Source: Trema orientale
Lineage: Eukaryota > Streptophyta > Magnoliopsida > Rosales > Cannabaceae
DNA length: 64,000 bases
Direction: 5' to 3'
NCBI GenBank assembly: GCA_002914845.1
Contig: JXTC01000085.1
Location: 1 to 64,000, forward strand
Positions 10,541 to 21,331 of the stretch are shown here, one piece after another; within the stretch, counting starts at the first letter, position 1, and each line of letters begins with the position of its first letter. The notes under the pieces were generated by a model, which was not told where the DNA came from, searched no databases, and saw only the letters and a list, made by a program, of their open reading frames with translations. Both the position numbers and the translations under genes were made by a program.

Positions 10541-13147
10541 ATGGCGGTGGCGGACGCTATGATCAGCACCCTTACGCAGAACGTTTTCACAGCTCTAATG
10601 AATCAAGCCCAGTTCGCTCTAGACTTCAGAGGCCAGTTCGAGCAAATGAAGACGCGGCTTGATCTCATGAAGGCCTTTCTCGCCGACACCGAAAATCTCA
10701 AGCGCAAAAACGAAGTCGCCAAAACAGCTCTCACGAAGCTCCGGGAAGTTCTCTACGAAGCCGACAACGTACTCACGGATTGCCTAATCAGAGACGAGTA
10801 TCGCAAAAACGGGGCTTGCTTCGGATTTTCGCTTGAGGACCCTTTTTTCTTGCACCAAACGGGAAAGAAGTTGAAAGACATAAACTCCCGAATGGAGCAG
10901 ATTGAGAAGACCTTGGGCAGTTTCTTAAGAGCCCCGGACAGCGTTCATGCGGATGAACCGTACCAAGTCAGGAGATTTTCGTCGCAGGACTTTAATCCGA
11001 AGGAGATAATCGGAATGGAAGAAGACGTGAAAAAGATCAAAGGGTGGATCTTTGACACCAACGAGGTGCATCAACAAGTTGCGATTGTGGGGATGGGGGG
11101 GTTGGGGAAGACGACGATTGCGCAGAAGATTTTTCATGACAATGAAGTGCTCGGTCGCTTTGACAAGATGATCTGGGTCTCTGTTTCGAGAGCTTATAAC
11201 GAGGAGAATTTGGTCAGGTCCATGTTGGAAAGGTTAGGGAAAAATGTTTCAGGGTGTGGAAGTAGTCAGTTGTTGGGGGAGGTTCAACAGGTTCTTGCTG
11301 ATAAGACTTGTCTTATAGTTATGGACGATGTTTGGCAAATGAATGTGGAGTGGTGGACGAACTTGTGTTCTGTTCTACCAAAAGGAGGTGGCAAAAGGAG
11401 TTGTATTATTATAACGACTAGAAATGAAGGGGTTGCTAGTGACATGGGGGTAGAGAGCTCGAGAATTCACAAACCCAATACCCTAAATGATGAACACAGT
11501 TGGTCTTTGTTTTCGAAATTCGCCTTTTCTTCGAGAAAGGGAGTTTGCCAAGATGCCCATTTTGAGAGATTAGGCAAGGAGATTACTAAGAAGTGTGGAG
11601 GACTGCCTCTGGCGATTAAGACTATTGGAGCTTTGTTAGCAGCAAAGATTGATCAGCCTCACGAATGGAGAGAGATTTCGAAGAGTTTTCATTCGCAATT
11701 AACAACGGGAGGGAAGAATAGCTCGGTTATGGCTTCTCTGCAGCTAAGTTATGATGAACTCCCAACTCGTTTGAAGCAATGCCTATTGTGTTTCTCTATT
11801 TATCCTGAAGACTTCGAGATAAGGGCTGAGCAGATAATCAATTGGTGGATTGGGGAAGGCCTCATTCAGGGCAAGAGCTCGAGACCAGCAGCCGAAGTTG
11901 GCTACGAATATTTGTCTGAACTGATCAAAAGATGCCTAGTTGAAGTTGTCCAGCAAAGAAGCTACGATGGCAGAGTCTATAACTGCAAGGTGCACGATAT
12001 GGTGAGAGAATTGATCATAACTAACGCAGAAGAGGAGGCGTTTTGCCACTTTGATTTACAAGGCATCCAAACACCTACGTCGGATTCTCGATGGTTAGGT
12101 CTCACTGATGCAATGAATAAGAATTATTCACTGAAAGACGTACCAAAGCTCAGGGCTCTTTTGGTACTCAAGTCAAGCTGCAGTGAGGTCGAGTTCAAGA
12201 ATTTTGGGTTGCTTAGGTCCCTCAGGGTGTTAGATTTCTCAAACATCCGGCTAGATGAGATCAGTGTGGACGATCTTTTTAATTGGATCACTTCTCTTAA
12301 ACGCTTGGCTTCTCTGAACCTCAGTGGACTTCAAAGCCTGGAAATGGTGCCACCATCAATTCGAAAACTCCGAAATCTTCAGCTGTTTGTGTTAACTGGT
12401 TGCAACAAGCTGAAAAGGTTACCCGCGTCGATTACCACTTTGAGGAAGCTGATCGTCTTGGACGTAGGATTATGCCCTCTTGAGTCCCTACCTCGGGGAT
12501 TGGGGAAGCTCTCTTATCTTCAAGAACTGAGTGGATTTAAGGTTACTAGCCAGTCCAAAAAGAGTTATAGTCAGCTTCTTGAGCTTAAGGAGCTAACCCA
12601 GCTAAGAGTGCTGCGGATGAGCATAAGTGATGAAACCGAAATCTTAGAAAATGAAATGAACATCCTATGTGAGCTCAAGGACCTCAGAGTTCTATCCATT
12701 GATGCTGAAAATTGTAAGAGAAAAAAGAATGAAATTCTGGAGATGCTTGATAAGTTAGCCCCTCCTCCGAGCCTGCAAGAGTTGTATCTCAGGAACTACC
12801 GTAGAGAAACTCTTCCCATATGGGTTAATCCAGGAAAGCTTTCTGAGTTGCAATATCTTTGCATTGAGAATGGAGATCTCAATAACTTGACTGTTGAGGT
12901 TGAGAATAAGAACTGTCACCTGACTTGGAGCCTAGATGGTCTGTGTTTGAAGTTCTTAACTCGGTTAGAGGTAGATTGGAAGGAGTTGCAGAAAGATATG
13001 CCTTTGTTGAGGCACTTGGAGGTTAGTCATTGTTACAAGTTGAAAGATTTCCCCTGCTCTGTTAAAACCCCAGGATTCTGGAGAAAAATGCAAGGTCCTG
13101 AAATTGATTTGGAGGAAACCAGTGCCAATCCTAAAGATGATCTTTGA
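10541..13147 (+). CDS. CC-NB-LRR (CNL) immune receptor, ZAR1 / RPP13-like protein 4 type
   Basis: An uninterrupted single-exon gene of 868 residues. Rx-type coiled coil about 1-135 with an EDVID-like block LYEADNVLTD (71-80). NB-ARC about 150-490: P-loop GMGGLGKTT (184-192, Lys190), Walker B CLIVMDDVW (257-265), RNBS-B ITTRN (291-295), GGLPLA (353-358), RNBS-D with CFSIYPEDF (417-425), and an MHD-equivalent VHD (484-486). About a dozen irregular LRRs follow to about 830. Plant CNLs detect pathogen effectors and oligomerise into membrane-associated resistosomes. The pattern VGMGGLGKTTIAQ, SLQLSYDELP, WIGEG and VHDMVREL, plus length (ZAR1 about 852), recalls Arabidopsis ZAR1, but this placement is from memory of motifs. 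The N-terminus MAVADAMISTL is only a loose MADA match. The ATG context is GCCATGG. All core NB motifs are intact, so it is probably functional. It lies between two LRR-malectin kinases in the same orientation. Confidence 0.93.
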   Translation: MAVADAMISTLTQNVFTALMNQAQFALDFRGQFEQMKTRLDLMKAFLADTENLKRKNEVAKTALTKLREVLYEADNVLTDCLIRDEYRKNGACFGFSLEDPFFLHQTGKKLKDINSRMEQIEKTLGSFLRAPDSVHADEPYQVRRFSSQDFNPKEIIGMEEDVKKIKGWIFDTNEVHQQVAIVGMGGLGKTTIAQKIFHDNEVLGRFDKMIWVSVSRAYNEENLVRSMLERLGKNVSGCGSSQLLGEVQQVLADKTCLIVMDDVWQMNVEWWTNLCSVLPKGGGKRSCIIITTRNEGVASDMGVESSRIHKPNTLNDEHSWSLFSKFAFSSRKGVCQDAHFERLGKEITKKCGGLPLAIKTIGALLAAKIDQPHEWREISKSFHSQLTTGGKNSSVMASLQLSYDELPTRLKQCLLCFSIYPEDFEIRAEQIINWWIGEGLIQGKSSRPAAEVGYEYLSELIKRCLVEVVQQRSYDGRVYNCKVHDMVRELIITNAEEEAFCHFDLQGIQTPTSDSRWLGLTDAMNKNYSLKDVPKLRALLVLKSSCSEVEFKNFGLLRSLRVLDFSNIRLDEISVDDLFNWITSLKRLASLNLSGLQSLEMVPPSIRKLRNLQLFVLTGCNKLKRLPASITTLRKLIVLDVGLCPLESLPRGLGKLSYLQELSGFKVTSQSKKSYSQLLELKELTQLRVLRMSISDETEILENEMNILCELKDLRVLSIDAENCKRKKNEILEMLDKLAPPPSLQELYLRNYRRETLPIWVNPGKLSELQYLCIENGDLNNLTVEVENKNCHLTWSLDGLCLKFLTRLEVDWKELQKDMPLLRHLEVSHCYKLKDFPCSVKTPGFWRKMQGPEIDLEETSANPKDDL

Positions 13148-15335
13148 TTATTATATGGGGATAGTGTTGAGAGTGAAATTTCAACTTTACATTGTGTTAT
13201 ATGGATAATATTTAGCCCCTAAGTCATTAGTAGAAGACACGGAAAAACCCAGAACATGGGCTAGTTGGTGGTGTTGTTTTATTTTTATTTTTATTTTTTG
13301 TTGGGGAGTGTGCTTTCAATTTGCTTATTCCTTTTTCTGCAGGTGATGTATCTGTACTGAGTTGAGAGTGTATCTTGAAATACATAAATAAAGACTGTTA
13401 AGCTAATTACGTGTTATAAAATGCGTGTACGTGTGCATAGTGTGATGTTGCTCAATTTTCAGAGTATTCTGATTAATCCCTTAATTTTAACCCTTATTAT
13501 CAGCTGTCAAATTTAAGGTGTACGTATGTATGAAGACAGATCTCATAATGGATGTGCAAAGCCAATTGACAAACTTCTAATGAGGTAAAAAAAAAAAACA
13601 GTCCAATTTCACTTACTTGTTCAAGGCCGAACTATTTCTAAAGGGGCTAGAATAGTAGAACTCAAATTAACAATAATTTAGTAGACAAAAAAAGGATTAG
13701 AACAATTGTATTTTATCACAAGTAATGATTAAAATATTCATATTGAATGTGCAAATTCTGTCACAAGCTCCGAAATTGGAAAACATTACATCTGGGGAAC
13801 TCTATATGTAGCATGCACTAGTGCCCACATTTTACTTTATCGAAAAGAAAAGCATCGCTGGAAAGTAGAAAAGCTATAATGTGTAGAAAGCACGATATGT
13901 AGCACTTGATAAATTATATTGCTTTCTACTCTCCGAAATTGTAATATTCACCCAATAGGACGCAGTTTTGAAATTTTTCTGAGTCTTTCTTTAGACTCAT
14001 TATATTAGGCCAATTTTACAATAGGTTAATATAACTAGCATGCACTGTATTTTTAATATTTAAATCAAATTATTTAAAAAAAACATTACATAAAATGACT
14101 TCAAATTTTTGCAACAAAACCTAAAAATGTAGTATATCTTAATTATATTCAAAGTTATTATAATACTCACTTAATATGATGAATCTAAAGAAAATCACAA
14201 AAATTTAAAAATAAATCGTGACCACAAAAGGATCACTAAACTTTTTTTTGCCTAAACGGTTTTTTAAAAAAATATTTTTAAATAAAATAAAAAAATTTTA
14301 TTATCTCTTTTTTTTGTCTTTTAAATTGCTTAAAATATCTTTGTTAAAAGCCTCGTATAAGTGACACATATTCTTTTTTGTTTGTTTTTAACAATAAATG
14401 GATATAGAGATAAAAATGTGACACTTTAATTCAAACACTAAAATATAAATGTTTTAAAGTTTGATGGCCAAAATAGGATTTTATAATAATTCAGGGGGCC
14501 AAAATGAGACTTTTTTGGTTCATTAGTAATAAAATAGTGACAAAATAGATAAATTGGGACACATTAATAGGTCAGAGGTCTCCAATGGGCCACTTGAACA
14601 ATCAGAGACCAAAATGGGACTAGGCCTAAAGTGGGGGCTAAACATAAGTTTTACCTTTTATATATCTATATGTGTCAACAACAACAAAAAAATCCCTAGA
14701 AGGGTATTCTTCTCTCTATTTAAGCTTCTCTCTCGTTCTCTTTATCCTTAAAAGTTTAGCAGGTATCTTCCCCTTACTAGAAAGTCAATCTCTTCTTTTT
14801 CTAGTATAGGTTTTTCTCTTTTTTACTTTCTCCTCTTTGCTTTTATTTTCAAATAATATTTCTATTTATAAAAAGCTAAATGTTCACCTAAATCTAAATT
14901 GTTCTTAGTTCGTTCAGATTTAGATATGTGATGATTTTGGTTTTTTATTAATGTCCTTTTTTTCGTTTTATTGGCTTAATTATCATTCATAATGTATCAC
15001 TTATAATTTAGATCTAGATAGTTTGTCACTATTACAGAACAGATTTTGAGAAAGTGTTCTAGTGAGAACAATCATAAGTACTAACTCGGATAGAAAAGAA
15101 TCGAAACGAGTCATTGAAGAGTTCTAATATATTCTTCATGTAGTTTTTCTCCAAGATCTTTGACAAGGATTGTCATTGCTCTAAGATTTTAATTTGAAGT
15201 TTTTTTTAATAATCTTTAAGTTTATGAATCAATTTCCTAATTATCATTATAAGAGGTTATATATAATTTAATTTTCAATTACAACCTTAATCTGAGCTTA
15301 ATGAAATTATTTCTTTAATATATATATATATATAT
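13148..15335. other. gene-free AT-rich intergenic region
   Basis: No supported coding region. About 14430-14670 has G-rich phrases such as CCAAAATGGGACTAGGCCTA, of the sort found at ends of plant non-autonomous transposons, but I could not pair them into a clear element. Confidence 0.5.
13387..13392 (+). terminator. candidate polyadenylation signal AATAAA of the NLR
   Basis: AATAAA lies 240 bases after the stop codon in an otherwise ordinary AT-rich 3' region. This is a plausible near-upstream element. Confidence 0.35.
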
Positions 15336-15554
15336 GTGGTTACTAATCCAGTATGTATTTTTTTCTAATTTTTTTTAGCCATTAGATCATTGATCTAACT
15401 GCTACCATAATTTGAGTAATTAAAAAAATAATACTCATTATTCAATACTCTTCTCTCTCATTCTTTTACAACAAAAAGACGTGCGTGACCGATTTTAATT
15501 GGCCAGAATAATACCTATAGATAGGTAAAAAAAATATCTACTAGATTGGTGCCC
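15336..15554 (-). mobile_element. MITE family M2, copy 1 (inverted relative to copy 2)
   Basis: The ends GTGGTTACTAATCCAGTATG and, reversed, GGGCACCAATCTAGTAGATA are diverged inverted repeats. The inside carries GCCATTAGATCATTGATCTA and the conserved AATTGGCCAGAATAATACCTA on the right arm. It abuts (TA)n on both sides and faces copy 2 across a TA/CA microsatellite. Confidence 0.65.
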
Positions 15555-15561
15555 TATATAT

Positions 15562-15589
<28 letters not shown>

Positions 15590-15594
<5 letters not shown>

Positions 15595-15828
15595 TAATCT
15601 AGTAGGTATTATTTTTTTAACCTATGCATAGGTATCAATTTGGCCAATGAAAATTTTTTTGCACATTTTTTTATTTTAAAAAGTAAGAGAGAGAAATAGC
15701 ATTAATGATACACGTCTTTTTATACACATTATTATAGCCGTTGAATCACTACTAGATGATGATCCAACGACTAAAAAAAAATACCTATACGTAAGTTAAA
15801 AAAAAAATACCTACTGGATTGGCAACCG
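15590..15828 (+). mobile_element. MITE family M2, copy 2
   Basis: The left end CTAATCTAGTAGGTATTATT is followed by AACCTATGCATAGGTATCAA and TTTGGCCAATGAAAAT. The right end is AAATACCTACTGGATTGGCA then ACC. The middle has GCCGTTGAATC and its partner GATCCAACGAC. Non-coding; shared with copies at 31701 and 50158. Confidence 0.7.
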
Positions 15829-16149
15829 TATGTATATATTTGTATAGTTATGTATCTTTTATTTTCTTTTCTAATTTGAGCAGGAATTACTTTCTTTTCC
15901 ACTCTCATATCTTAAATCTTTGATATGTAAATTCTATTAAAAATCTCACATTTTAACAATATTATAAAACTGAATAGATTCCACGTTTTAAATAATAAGA
16001 CATCATAGTAGAAAAGAAAGTAATTTCAGCCCTCCACTTTGGTTCATTTTTGTTTTTGAGGGAGAATATTTATATAATTGAAGCATTGCTTGACTTGCCT
16101 GGTATGTAATATGACAAATGATATTACCCAATATGATATAGTTCTGAAA

Positions 16150-16322
16150 GGAGTTTTAACTTTAAGGTGCTAAGCACTACACGATATGTCAGTTTTTTAC
16201 TATAAGTGGAATGATACTTATGATGGGTCTCGGTGTAGGACCTAGTATATTAATTCCATCTTACACTGAAAAACTGGTACCTCTTATGGTGCTTGGTACC
16301 TTAATGTGCCCCATAGCATTAG
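16150..16322. mobile_element. MITE family M1, second copy
   Basis: The arms TTTAAGGTGCTAAGCACTAC...ATGTCAGTTTTTTACT and, reversed, GGCACATTAAGGTACCAAGC...CAGTTTTTCAGTGT match each other and the element at 6166-6353. The right flank CATAGCATTAGTC also matches. More diverged than the first copy. Confidence 0.6.
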
Positions 16323-18130
16323 TCTATTTTTATATAAATAGGAAGCCAACATGGGCTCTATCATTTAAGACTATGGCATATGAATAGGCTATTGTAAGGA
16401 TAAAAGAAAAATTGATACAATATTTAAAATGGTATAACCGCTTTCCTTATTTAGACGCAAGGGCGCCATGAATTCAATTCACAAGTTCTGAAAGCAAAAT
16501 TGTTACACCAAATAATAGTTAATAGTATAAATAAAAAGATAAATATAAGACTTGTTTTAGATTGATTATGACTGCTGCTTTTTAGCTTTTAAAAGCAGTT
16601 TGTGAAACAATCGAGAGTAGGGAGCATTTGGCAAGTTCTTGCTTTGGGTTAGCATATTCTAAATTAAGTTACTGCATAACTGCTAATTTAAACAGAATTT
16701 GTGAAGTATAATAAGGTTACTTTTTAAAGTTGATTACATTTTCATAATATAAATTATTTAAAATTTCACCTTTTAGCACACATAATGTATAGTTTACCGA
16801 ATATTTAGATATTGCTTATATACAATACAATATTTTTGGAGATTAAATGTATTAAATGTCTAGATCTTTTTTCTTACAGCTACTTCTTGTTTACAATAAA
16901 ACTGCAGCACAGTAATACCAAACTAGCCCATAAAATATTATAAATTCAGGGTGAAAAAACTAATTTTAAAGAGAGATTTATCGACAATTTTTTTTTTTTT
17001 TTAAAAAAAAGAAAGATAAGAGAGCAGTTGCCCCTAGGCTGGCGAGTCCCACGTGGCTTGCCCCTAATTAAGTACTATTATACGATTCACCATGGTCAGT
17101 TAAAAAGGATTTTTGCCTTTCACCTACTTAGTTAATGATGCCTATGGACACATGGCATGATTTAGATTTATTTAAAAAGTTCATTTAGAAAAATAATAAT
17201 TTTCAAAATAGTTAGAAAAATGCCATTTTTTCTTCAAAAGTGGTACTTATCAAAGCTACTTGAAGTATGAAATCGGGTTAATTAGGGTAACCAATCGAGT
17301 TACTTAAGGTAACCAGTCTTGTTATCTCAAGTATCTTATTAATTTGTAAGAACTTATATTTTTACGTAGTTTTTGTTAGGTCCAAAAATTTAGCATTCTA
17401 AATAGTAAAAAGAAGAAAATATTGTTACAACAAGTCTGAAATTATTACAACAAGTGTTGATTTTACAACAACCGAAACTTGCGTTTTTCTTTATATAGAA
17501 ACCTTTTAGAATGTGCTCAAACGTGTTTTGTTTCCATATTTAATGATTCTGGTGATAATATAGGTGAAATATAAATGAAATTTCATGCATAGCTGGTTAG
17601 GATATTTTTCAATCAATTTTCAATCAATTCCTTTTATATTTACCATATATATCAATGATTATTTTCTCATTCTTTTGTCCTTGATTGATATCTAATTGCC
17701 TCTTATTATTTAATGAATTTGGACAGGTTTCTAAAGTGAATCCATAAGGATTCTCGTCCTTAATTATTGTTAGAAATTTGCTCAGTAATTAATTAAGTTT
17801 TCTTTAGTTAATTAATTTGATTTGATGAGTTGTTATAAATCTAAAATACTAATACGATGCTCATGTATGATCATATGACACGTGCAATACGAAATTGAAG
17901 TATAAAAACAGTTGTACTCTGGTTTTTCAATAAAATAAGCATATTAATTTTTATAGAAAACAAACAACATAACAACCCTATTTTTTATATACCCAAAAAT
18001 AGCATACACTCAGAAAATTCCCAAAGTAATATAACATATATCATACAATCTAATTCTATCATAAATATCCAAAATAGTTATGAAATCATGTTTGTTATCA
18101 TATATTGCATAAAGTAAGTTTCATTTAAAA
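16323..18130. other. gene-free AT-rich region
   Basis: No supported coding or RNA gene. Contains T/A runs (about 16989-17010) and low-complexity AT DNA; nothing further recognised. Confidence 0.5.
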
Positions 18131-19141
18131 ACGATATAAAACAGAGATAACCAAATTCCTACCTCACTAGAATAGTGATATCACGCTATTAGAATCTCAA
18201 GGTCTCGTTGGACGATCGTTTAAGGATCGGGAATCAATTCCAAGCCATCGATCGCTCACTTGTGAAAAATTAACTTCTCAACAGAGCATCAAATCAATAA
18301 AGAGACCTCTTCATTGAATTCTTAGCACCCAAAATAGCTAAATTAAATATATAATATGTCCAATTCAGGTCAGGACCAAAATCAGACTGATGGTACACAA
18401 AATGAGGCAAATCTTAGTCGTCCGATTTTATTTTTTGTGCTGGTCATCAAACATAGTCTATATATATATATATATATCAAATTTCTCCATTTCACGAGTA
18501 TATTCTAAAAATGATATCAAAAATACAATCTATAGTCTGATCAAAAAGTCAAATCTTAAATCTCAAAGCTCAAACTACTCAACAATAACAACTTTTGATA
18601 TGGGCTATAGAGTCACGAAATAGATACTTGGATAGTCTTCTCAACAATACGAACCCAATGGGCCCAAGAACACGATCTAAAATAGCCCAAAACGATATCA
18701 GAAATTCAAAGAACTATGCAGCAAAAAATGGCATTTCCTGCGACGGTGGCTCTTTGACGGTTTTTGCAAGTCAGCGGTGAGCTTGGGGCGGCAAAGGGAG
18801 GCCTCGTTAGTGATCGGGGCAATTGGACGGTGGTTAGGCAAGCTCCGGCGGTCCTGGCGGCTGCTTCGGCTGTGAGCGAGAGATAGAGAGTAGAGAGTGA
18901 TCGTGAGGAAGAGAGAGAAAGAGGAATAGGAAAATGAGATAGTCCATGTGGCCTTATATTAATGGACTGTACAATTTTTTAAAAATTACACAGTAGTCCC
19001 TCATTTTTCAAAATATTTTCAATTTCGTTCTCAAAAATTGTAATTTAGTCTCTGTTTCCAAAGGCAAATAAATTACTCTCTTATTTAATCCAAAAATTGA
19101 TAAAATTCTTAATTTACCCTCTTAAAATCCGGGTTTTTACA
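18130..19141. mobile_element. LTR-like retrotransposon fossil (family uncertain, possibly Ty3/gypsy)
   Basis: The layout resembles the LTR-like block at 27803-29953. An AT-rich start passes into phrases such as TACCTCACTAGAATAGTGAT and a CGG/GGC-rich, then GAGA-rich, segment (about 18740-18930). Both end alike: TTTACCCTCTTAAAATCCGG here and TTTACCCCTTTTTAAAACCG there. No coding domain is visible. Left boundary unclear; probably a partial or solo LTR. Confidence 0.35.
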
Positions 19142-21250
19142 TTCATAATACAGTACAAAAAATAACAGCCTGATCATCTTCAATGTTTTCTGTTACAGTT
19201 TTCCATAAAATATATATTACTTTCTTCCATGTACACAGATATTTTCTTTTGTAAATAGAAGAGGATAAAGAATCAATGCTTTTGTCCCTCTCCGGGCCTC
19301 AATTATTATTCTAAAGCTACTTTTTTTTTATGTATATAATATAAATATTTAAAAGCGACTTTAGTTCTTTGAATTCTCCCTTGTGATACTACAGCATAAT
19401 TAAAGTGGCTGTAGACTTTACAGAGGCACGATTTCACGCCGCTTGCGTATTTGTAAGCACACATATGAAAAAAGAATCTTTCAAAGAAACTGTTTATGCT
19501 ATTTGCGCCTTTATTTATCCCGAAACAATAATGAGGATAGATTTTATTACTGTATTGTGAAAATTATTTGCTATATACGGATGTTTCTTTGGCACAACAG
19601 AATGGAATCCAAAGCAAAACGGAGATAGATATAATTATAGTGGTGGGGATCAAGACAGCGAGGACATTTTGGAGTCTTATAGACTTTGGAAAAAGTTAAA
19701 TGCATGTGAATATATGCAGGATTCTTTTCAGTCTGATCAATGCACTGACGGTCTGGATACGTGTTGAACATATTATTATTATTTTTTTTTTTTGAGAAAG
19801 TGTTGAACATATAATTGATAACTATTATATCTTCCTTTCCAGTTTGGTGGCACGTATTACCCTTATCTTTAATTTATCCAGTTTCTTCGCAACATATATA
19901 CTAGTACTCTTCAATATTTCACATAATATTAGTCAAAATTAGAATACAAACGATGCAGGGGAATTCTTATTTTAAGACATACGTTATATAAAGTACTTCA
20001 TAAATTGGTGCGCTAATTGTGAATAAAGCCTTATAATTAGATATTAAAATTTTCCAAGAGTGATTATTTTAGAAAGAAAATTAGATTCCATAATTTGTGA
20101 CATTTAATTTAATAAAGTGATTTTCTGTTGCTTTATATAAAAAAAGTTGTATTATGTAGTAATTAATTTGATTTAGGTGACTCACAAAATTTCATTCCAT
20201 CAATTTGATGTTTTAGGGTCAATTAGCTAGGTAGTTTCCCATTATGCTATTTTTATTTATTTATTTGTGAATTTTAATAGCTTTGGTTTCTGTTTGGAGC
20301 AAATAAGCTTCTAAATATATAAGTCCCAGATATATATGTTGAATAAAATTACAGCTTTTGTGTTCCTATAAAAATCATAAATAAATAAAGCTTAATTTTA
20401 TGAATCAACAATAGGTAATACCGACCTTTTATAGCATTTGTGCGCGAACCAAAGATTCTATACGCATATTTTTAAGCCGTGAAAATGATGTGGTTAGACG
20501 GTAAAACGTGGTTATAAATTGTTGTTAGAGTTTATATCAAATTATATTATAGTTTATAGTTTCATCGTTAATTAATTCAAGTAGTACTTAATGTTTTTTT
20601 TTCTTTTCTATACTTTTTTTTTGGATAAAAACGGGTTCTTCAAGATAATATCATTACTTGAAACAGTACAAATATAAGAATTACAATTTCAAATTCTTCA
20701 AAAAAAGAGACGAAAAACGGACGTCGAATTACAAACACAACAACAACAAAATTTGTGGGTTACATACTATAATTTTCCAAAAGAAGAATATACCAAGGGA
20801 CACCAACAAACTATTACATTCAACACATGTTACTGGATTGTATTCTTGACGAGGTAGAGTATATGATTCCAATACCAATTGAGATCCGCACCCATTGAAA
20901 GGAAAAATAACTCATATACCTAACAAATCTAAACCAAAGAAGAAAATCTCAGATTCAAAATTTGGTAAATAACCTTAAAATTTATACAAAAAGTGATATT
21001 ATAAACTAAATTTATATCTGTACTTATTATAAAACTATGATAAAAATTGAAAAAGTCTATCATCCCTACATGATATCAGGGAGAGTAAAAAAAGGAGTAG
21101 GAGGAGAAGGGGGAGGGGAAGCCAGAGAAGTAGACGCTCTCTCTTCGGGTACACGTGTCTCTATTTTTCCTTATATAGGAGAAGAATGTTCAGTAGACAA
21201 TCAACTTGATTGATTATCGAGTATTGTACTCCAATTCAGAGCAAAGAGAA
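19142..21250. other. intergenic region upstream of the second receptor kinase
   Basis: No supported gene. The last 200 bases hold a G/A-rich tract (about 21080-21130) and CTCTCTCTTCGG, plausible as a plant core promoter or leader. The sequence TTCCTTATATAGGAG near 21170 could be a TATA element about 80 bases before the ATG. Confidence 0.4.
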
Positions 21251-21331
21251 ATGTTCTATACTGGGTCTAATCTCCGACCTTTTGCTATTTTAATTATTTA
21301 CATTAGTTTAATGCTGCACCTTTGGCAGCTC
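21251..21331 (+). other. signal peptide of the LRR-malectin kinase
   Basis: The first 27 residues start [20 protein letters not shown] and contain a hydrophobic core of about 14 residues. The ATG at 21251 is chosen because no upstream in-frame ATG exists and it gives a normal secretion signal before LPPEE and the LRR cap. Confidence 0.7.

Noticed and set aside
10925-11137. 70-codon minus-strand frame inside the NLR
   Set aside because: Shadow of the NB-ARC coding strand, with no independent support.
9905-13925. possible inverted repeat flanking the NLR (GCTTTTCTTT..GATAAAGT and TTTCTACTTTCCAG phrases on both sides)
   Set aside because: The order of the phrases is swapped between sides and the matches are short and AT-rich, so chance is the simpler explanation.
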